Shown here: piece by piece, positions 44,490-44,522 of the stretch | Position numbering within the stretch: position 1 is the stretch's first letter | Layout: each line of letters begins with the position of its first letter | NCBI GenBank assembly: GCA_013115135.1 | Contig: JABANP010000440.1 | Coordinates: 1 to 44,522 of the forward strand | Direction of reading: 5' to 3' | DNA length: 44,522 nucleotides | Origin: Perkinsus olseni | Taxonomy: Eukaryota; Perkinsozoa; Perkinsida; Perkinsidae | Position numbers and translations under genes: made by a program | Notes under the pieces: model-generated | The model's database searches: none | The model's input: the letters and a program-made list of their open reading frames with translations, nothing else | What the model was told of the DNA's origin: nothing

Positions 44490-44522
44490 AGTAGTACCAT
44501 GAACAAGAAGAAGAAGAAGAGT
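44490..44522 (-). promoter_or_regulatory. Leader of the lectin-like gene
   Basis: On the minus strand a CTT-rich tract is followed by an out-of-frame upstream ATG that opens a reading frame of only four codons, ending just before the chosen start. The promoter lies outside the window. Confidence 0.35.

Noticed and set aside
9..44522. tRNA, rRNA or riboswitch genes
   Set aside because: No cloverleaf, rRNA-conserved or riboswitch core sequence was noticed by eye; a covariance search would be needed to exclude small RNA genes.

Overview
The window is nuclear DNA from a eukaryote. Its genes are split by many short GT-AG introns (about 43-110 nt, with two repeat-filled introns of about 1.8 kb), and it carries a higher-order satellite, several long minisatellites, a retroelement and a Mutator-like transposase gene. 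I see no operons, ribosome binding sites, rRNA, tRNA or CRISPR. A protist, perhaps an alveolate such as Perkinsus, is my guess from gene style; nothing in the sequence proves it. || Layout. 1-14440: satellite array built from four diverged monomers (154+147+140+140 = 581 bp higher-order unit). At 7395-11742 it is interrupted by a minus-strand retroelement (Gag-like, aspartic protease, RT, RNase H) flanked by a clean 5-bp target duplication; no integrase is present. 14441-19850: low-copy DNA with a six-exon gene of unknown function (15289-17165), a second unknown multi-exon gene (17802-18654), a 547-bp segmental duplication (14965-15511 = 18704-19250) and a C-terminal SET-domain exon (19254-19470). 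19851-23890: mostly non-coding, hairpin-rich DNA and a 30/39-bp minisatellite. 23892-29900: a 1247-bp tandem repeat in 4.8 copies; each junction of two units carries a small six-exon gene with an OB fold like DNA-binding domain B of replication protein A large subunit (RPA1). Only one copy (24443-25559) keeps all splice sites and frames. 30553-35793: two more RPA1-type modules, one truncated (30553-31181) and one fused behind an N-terminal PB1 domain (33082-34739), separated by a 57-bp minisatellite of about 30 copies. 36149-41137: a MULE transposase gene with DDE residues and a SWIM zinc finger, whose second intron is a 1.75-kb minisatellite. 42233-44489 (minus): an 11-exon gene for a predicted secreted Cys-rich protein with ricin-B-type (QxW) lectin repeats. 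|| How it fits together. The strongest theme is repeated, locally diverging RPA1-like OB-fold modules over about 11 kb. Exon lengths and intron phases are conserved between modules (80-nt exon, 61/64-nt exon, 60-nt exon), so they are related by duplication. The PB1 plus OB-fold architecture is not one I know from RPA1, which normally starts with its own OB domain. Gene models here were built by hand from splice signals, phase agreement and domain matches; no transcript data were available. Several long repeats sit exactly inside introns, suggesting that repeat growth is tolerated there.
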